From an uncultured Rhodospirillales bacterium (GTDB taxonomy: Bacteria > Pseudomonadota > Alphaproteobacteria > Acetobacterales > Acetobacteraceae), in contig CAIYPH010000225.1 in NCBI GenBank assembly GCA_903928045.1, forward strand, positions 1 to 9,331: a stretch of DNA of 9,331 nucleotides, read 5' to 3'. The notes beneath the pieces were generated by a model. That model saw nothing but the letters and a program-made list of their open reading frames with translations. It was not told where the DNA came from and ran no database searches. The position numbers and the translations under genes were made by a program. Positions 6,704 to 9,331 of this stretch are shown here, piece by piece. Numbering within the stretch: position 1 is the first letter of the stretch; each line of letters begins with the position of its first letter.

Positions 6704-8152
6704 ATGGCGCTCCGGCGGCGCGGCGGCGGGCATGAGGGGATGAATGCGTGGCCTGGCTATGTCGACGCGTTGTCGACGCTGTTGATGGTCATCATTTTCG
6801 TCCTCCTGGTGTTCGTGTTGTCGCAGGCGTTTCTGTCGGTCGCGCTGTCCGGGCGGGACCAGGCGCTGGAGCGGTTGAACCGCTCGATGGCGGAACTTTC
6901 GGACATGCTGGCGCTGGAGCGCGGGCAGTCCGCGGAAATGCGGGTCTCGATCTCGCAACTCGGCCGCGAACTTTCCGCGGCGACCCAGGCGCGTGACGGG
7001 TTGACCCAGCAATTGGCCGCGCTGCGGGGCGAGCAGGCGCGGCTGACGGCGGATCGCGATGGGCTGAAGGCGGACCGGGACCGGCTGGCGGCGCGGCTGG
7101 CGGATAGCGATCTGCAACTGCAATCCGCGCAATCCCGCACGCAACTGCTGCAGGCCCAGGCGGCCGAGGCGGCGAAGCGCAGCGACGGCTCGGCGCAGGA
7201 TGCGGCCACCAGCGCCGCCCAGTTGACCGAGGCGCGCAAGCTGCTCGCGGCGCGGGAGCGCGACATCGCCGCCGCCGAGACGCGGCTGAAGGAGATGCAG
7301 GCCCAGGCAGAGGCGCTCGACCGCACGGTGAAGGCGGACAAGGACACCATCGAGGCGCGGCTGTCGGATCTCGCGCGGATGAGCGAGCAGGTCCGCGCCC
7401 TCACCGCCCTGCGCGACGACCTTGAACGCCAGGCGCGCGAGGCGGCGTCGCGGGCGACCACCGAGGCCCAGCGGCGCGCGGCGGCCGATGCGCTGCTGAG
7501 CGATGAGCGCAAGCTTGGCGATAGTGCCCGGGCGCAGATCGCGCTGCTCAACCGCAACGTCGAGGAAATGCGGGCGCAGTTGGCCATGGTCAGCGCGGCG
7601 CTTGAGGTCTCCGAGAAATCGGCGCGCGACAAGGATGCGCAGATCGTCAATCTCGGCTCCCGGCTGAACGCCGCCTTGGCGCAGAAGGTGGAGGAGTTGC
7701 AGCGCTATCGCAGCGATTTCTTCGGCCGGCTGCGCGAGGTGCTGGCCAACCGGCCGGGCATCCAGGTGGTCGGCGATCGGTTCGTGTTCCAGAGCGAGGT
7801 GCTGTTCCCGGTCGGCAGCGCCGATTTGACGCTGGCGGGCTGGGACCAGGTGAAGACGCTGGCGGCGACGCTGCTGACGGTGTCGCGGGAGATTCCGCCG
7901 GACGTGAACTGGCTGCTGCGGGTGGATGGGCATGCCGACCGGCAGCCGGTGCAGAGCGCGCGATTCCCGTCGAACTGGGAGTTGTCGAGCAATCGGGCGA
8001 TCACCGTGGTGAAGCTGCTGATCGCCGAGGGGGTGCCGGCCAACCGGCTGGCGGCGACCGGATTTGGCGACAACCAGCCGCTCGATCCGCGCGAGACGCC
8101 GGAGGCCTATGCGCGCAACCGGCGGATCGAGTTGCGGCTGACGGATCGCTGA
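6704..8152 (+). CDS. MotB-like protein: TM helix, long coiled coil, OmpA peptidoglycan-binding domain
   Basis: A 482-residue protein anchored in the inner membrane with most of its mass in the periplasm. A short Arg-rich cytoplasmic head precedes one helix (about 20-45) beginning PGYVDALSTLLMVIIF. Asp21 occupies the place of the proton-carrying Asp in MotB and its relatives. Residues of about 46-335 form a continuous coiled coil with no proline between positions 18 and 350. The C-terminal OmpA domain (about 352-482) is canonical: VDGHADRQP with Asp412, ELSSNRAITVV with Arg431, GFGDNQPLDP, and NRRIELRL at the end, so it should hold meso-DAP of peptidoglycan. GGAG at 6693-6696, 7 nt upstream, supports the ATG at 6704; Met13 (6740) is a weaker alternative. 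It starts 19 bp after the MotA-like gene. It differs from flagellar MotB by its very long helical spacer and the absence of flagellar genes. Confidence 0.85.
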   Translation: MALRRRGGGHEGMNAWPGYVDALSTLLMVIIFVLLVFVLSQAFLSVALSGRDQALERLNRSMAELSDMLALERGQSAEMRVSISQLGRELSAATQARDGLTQQLAALRGEQARLTADRDGLKADRDRLAARLADSDLQLQSAQSRTQLLQAQAAEAAKRSDGSAQDAATSAAQLTEARKLLAARERDIAAAETRLKEMQAQAEALDRTVKADKDTIEARLSDLARMSEQVRALTALRDDLERQAREAASRATTEAQRRAAADALLSDERKLGDSARAQIALLNRNVEEMRAQLAMVSAALEVSEKSARDKDAQIVNLGSRLNAALAQKVEELQRYRSDFFGRLREVLANRPGIQVVGDRFVFQSEVLFPVGSADLTLAGWDQVKTLAATLLTVSREIPPDVNWLLRVDGHADRQPVQSARFPSNWELSSNRAITVVKLLIAEGVPANRLAATGFGDNQPLDPRETPEAYARNRRIELRLTDR

Positions 8153-8170
8153 GGGCGCGCGTCCGCGCCC
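8153..8170. terminator. GC hairpin immediately after the MotB-like gene
   Basis: GGGCGCG (8153-8159) and CGCGCCC (8164-8170) form a perfect 7-bp stem around a four-base loop, starting on the base after the TGA stop and lying between two convergent genes (the minus-strand gene stops at 8197). No T-run follows. It is a plausible transcript end for the cluster and perhaps for the opposing gene. Confidence 0.45.
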
Positions 8171-8196
8171 GCGCATCGCCGCCTTGGCAATGCCGG

Positions 8197-8565
8197 TCAG
8201 GGGTGGTGCGGGCGGGAAAAGGGTATGGGTGGGGCGCGGGTGCGCGCGGCGGAGGCCAGGCCACGGCTTGCGGCGGACGCGCCTTCGCAGGCCAGTTCCC
8301 GCGCGCCAGGGAATGGGGGGACGCCCCAGCGCGCGTTGCGCCAGGGGGCGGGTACGGCGATCCATTCCTCCGCCACCTCACCTTCAAGCATCGCCGCCGC
8401 GGACTCCGCGGCGCAGAGCGCGGCCGGGGCCACGCCCGCGCGCAGGGCATCGCGCCGCCGCACGTTCGCGCCGAACAAGGCCGCCAGCAGGGCGCGCAGA
8501 ATCGCACCGAGGATGGTGGCGATGTCAGACGCTTGGGCCGGGCGATGGGTGGGCGGCGGGGTCAC
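8197..8565 (-). CDS. Small hypothetical protein, unrecognised
   Basis: I do not recognise a family. The 122-residue frame opens with GTG at 8565 and has G/C at nearly every third codon position, as expected of a real gene here. GGAG (8579-8582) sits 13 nt upstream, somewhat far. A good promoter lies above it. Residues of about 14-34 (DIATILGAILRALLAALFGA) form a hydrophobic or amphipathic helix, perhaps a membrane or interface segment. The middle has an acidic patch (LEGEVAEEW) followed by a Trp/Pro-rich stretch (APWRNARWGVPPFPGA), and the tail is Ala-, Arg- and Pro-rich. There are no cysteine clusters or catalytic motifs. The gene converges with the MotB-like gene and follows the TPR gene on the same strand after a 113-bp gap with its own promoter, so it is probably a separate unit. 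The opposite strand is also open here but has poorer composition. Confidence 0.6.
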   Translation of the reverse strand: MTPPPTHRPAQASDIATILGAILRALLAALFGANVRRRDALRAGVAPAALCAAESAAAMLEGEVAEEWIAVPAPWRNARWGVPPFPGARELACEGASAASRGLASAARTRAPPIPFSRPHHP

Positions 8566-8598
8566 GGTGTTTGTGTCACTCCTGTTTGCGATAATTTG

Positions 8599-8627
8599 AA
8601 TATAACTAACCGCAATGTCGCGCGCAA
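8599..8627 (-). promoter_or_regulatory. Sigma-70-type promoter for the small hypothetical gene
   Basis: Reading the minus strand, TTGCGC (8627-8622) and TATATT (8604-8599) are separated by exactly 17 bp within an AT-rich island (about 8580-8660) that stands out from its GC-rich surroundings. The -10 box matches consensus at five of six positions. Transcription would start near 8592 and give a leader of about 27 nt to the GTG at 8565. It is the best-looking promoter in the window. Confidence 0.55.
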
Positions 8628-8678
8628 GGGAAATTTCTCATCGCGAGGCAATTTTTCTGCGGAACCGGGAAACGCCGC

Positions 8679-9230
8679 TCAGGCGTCCTCGCCGAGCAGC
8701 TTACGAGTCAGCACCTTCAGGCGTTCCTCGCCATCGGAGGTCTTGGGGCTGATCTCCAGCACCTTCCTCCAGGCGGCGAGGGCGCCGGCGAAATCGCCCC
8801 GCCCCTCCGCGAGACGGGACAGGCTTCCCCAGGCCGGGAAATGGCGGGGCTCGCGGCGGATGGTCTCCTGAATATCGGCCAGTGCGCCGGGGTAATCGCC
8901 GAGCTCGGCGCGGGCGAGGCCGCGGCGGAGATAGGCGTCGGGCGCCTCGGGATCGAGCACCAACGCGGCCTCGATGTCATCGAGCGCCTCCTGCGGGGCG
9001 GCATTGCCGAGTTCGCGCATGCCGCGCCGGATCAGCAGCAAGGCACTCGGGGCGATCGCCTGCGCCCACAGCTCGCGCATGCGGCCCTCGATCTTCGTGG
9101 CGGTCTCCTCGTTCGGCGCGGCCTTGAGGCCGGCGGTCAGCGCCTCCAGCTCGGCGGCACGGCCCGCCGGGCGCGGCTGCGCCAGAGCGGGGAGCGCGAT
9201 CAGGAGGAACAGCATGAGGACAAGGCGCAT
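8679..9230 (-). CDS. Exported TPR-repeat protein
   Basis: A 183-residue protein with a signal peptide (MRLVLMLFLLIALPALA, probable cleavage before Gln18), so it is periplasmic or membrane-attached. The N-terminal third (AELEALTAGLKAAPNEE onward, about 26-60) is helical and recalls a class of small alphaproteobacterial TPR proteins. Three tetratricopeptide-like units follow, at about 62-94, 97-130 and 131-164. Each has the Gly/Ala pattern and a terminal D/E-P, as in ALVLDPEAPDAYLRRGLARAELGDYPGALADI (described in parts: VLDPEAPDAY then LRRGLARAELGDY). The second unit ends REPRHFPAW, a turn typical of this group. TPRs bind other proteins; the partner is unknown, and no enzyme motif is present. 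AGGA lies a few bases upstream of the ATG at 9230. Its 3' end is separated from the small hypothetical gene by the AT-rich promoter island, so it need not share a transcript with it. Confidence 0.85.
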   Translation of the reverse strand: MRLVLMLFLLIALPALAQPRPAGRAAELEALTAGLKAAPNEETATKIEGRMRELWAQAIAPSALLLIRRGMRELGNAAPQEALDDIEAALVLDPEAPDAYLRRGLARAELGDYPGALADIQETIRREPRHFPAWGSLSRLAEGRGDFAGALAAWRKVLEISPKTSDGEERLKVLTRKLLGEDA

Positions 9231-9300
9231 GCGCCATCCTGTGCCGGTTCGCCGGTCGGGTTCAAGCGGGCTTTGCGGCTATGGAAAGAGAAAAGGAAGC

Positions 9301-9326
9301 GGTTCTTTTTGTGAACAAAAAGAACC
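9301..9326. repeat. Perfect 11-bp inverted repeat (hairpin), possible dispersed intergenic repeat
   Basis: GGTTCTTTTTG (9301-9311) pairs perfectly with CAAAAAGAACC (9316-9326) around a TGAA loop. A purine-only tract (9283-9299) precedes it, and an A-run follows to the window edge. The composition is unlike the surrounding GC-rich DNA. On the plus strand the bases after the stem are A, not T, so it is not a classical plus-strand terminator. The minus strand has T-runs before the stem rather than after it. It may be the terminator of a gene beyond the window or a copy of a REP-like intergenic element. Confidence 0.6.
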
Positions 9327-9331
9327 AAAAA

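Noticed and set aside
5530..8152. Zorya anti-phage system (ZorA/ZorB)
   Set aside because: The membrane pair resembles ZorAB at fold level, but no ZorC, ZorD or ZorE-like helicase or nuclease gene follows. The long coiled coil is also in the MotB-like partner rather than mainly in the ZorA-like one.
5530..8152. Flagellar stator motA/motB
   Set aside because: No flagellar genes are nearby. The MotB-like spacer is far longer than in MotB, and the channel subunit carries the TolQ/ExbB-style GLLGTFWG signature.
6632..8365. A 577-codon minus-strand open frame opposite the MotB-like gene
   Set aside because: Its composition is Arg-, Gln- and His-rich with no recognisable domain, and it lies opposite a gene with a clear membrane helix and OmpA domain. 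It is a shadow frame.
8001..8507. Minus-strand 168-codon frame overlapping the end of the MotB-like gene
   Set aside because: It overlaps the conserved OmpA domain coding region and is Arg/Pro/Cys-rich, a typical out-of-frame composition.
8225..8599. Plus-strand 124-codon frame opposite the small hypothetical gene
   Set aside because: It lacks a good ribosome site and its translation is low-complexity Ala/Arg/Ser. The minus-strand frame has better third-position composition and a proper promoter.
9243..9254. Short CCGG-TTCG-CCGG stem upstream of the TPR gene
   Set aside because: The stem is only four pairs of a self-complementary CCGG and is likely to arise by chance in this GC-rich DNA. 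There is no supporting context.
1..9331. CRISPR arrays, tRNA or rRNA genes, insertion sequences, integrase or attachment sites
   Set aside because: I read both strands and found no regularly spaced repeats, tRNA-like cloverleaf, rRNA segments, transposase-like proteins or paired terminal repeats. The window reads as ordinary chromosomal backbone.

Overview
The window is a strongly GC-rich stretch of bacterial chromosome with G/C-dominated third codon positions. Gene content and protein style point to an alphaproteobacterium, most likely Rhodospirillales and plausibly Acetobacteraceae. The clues are an efp-inositol monophosphatase pair with an EpmA-type ligase beside it, a membrane-protein/OmpA module of a kind I associate with this class, and a small exported TPR protein. 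The placement is inference from protein resemblance; no rRNA or other taxonomic marker is present.

Layout, left to right. (1) Positions 1-1167 (+) hold the C-terminal 388 residues of an OFA-family (oxalate/formate antiporter-like) MFS transporter whose start lies outside the window. (2) Convergent to it, across a GC-rich hairpin, a minus-strand pair runs from epmA (3264-2263) into a metal-dependent TIM-barrel sugar isomerase/epimerase-like protein (2206-1217). (3) Divergent from epmA, efp (3389-3955) is followed 6 bp later by a SuhB-type inositol monophosphatase (3962-4789). (4) Positions 4886-8152 (+) are a tight three-gene envelope cluster: an exported protein with a divergent OmpA-like domain, a four-helix MotA/TolQ/ExbB-like membrane protein with a cytoplasmic helical tail, and a MotB-like protein with one membrane helix, a long periplasmic coiled coil and a canonical OmpA peptidoglycan-binding domain. 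(5) Convergent to this cluster lie a small hypothetical protein (8565-8197, minus) with its own AT-rich promoter region and an exported TPR protein (9230-8679, minus). The window ends in a perfect 11-bp inverted repeat.

How the genes work together. EpmA and EF-P form a functional pair: EpmA attaches a lysine-derived group to the loop lysine of EF-P, and that Lys (K33) is present. EpmB, which makes the usual beta-lysine substrate, is not in the window. The 4886-8152 cluster looks like a proton-driven or force-transducing envelope complex. The membrane pair carries the expected channel motifs: an Asp at the start of the MotB-like helix and the Gly-rich TolQ/ExbB signature in its partner. No flagellar, Tol, Ton or Zorya genes accompany it. 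It is the best candidate here for an incompletely described system.
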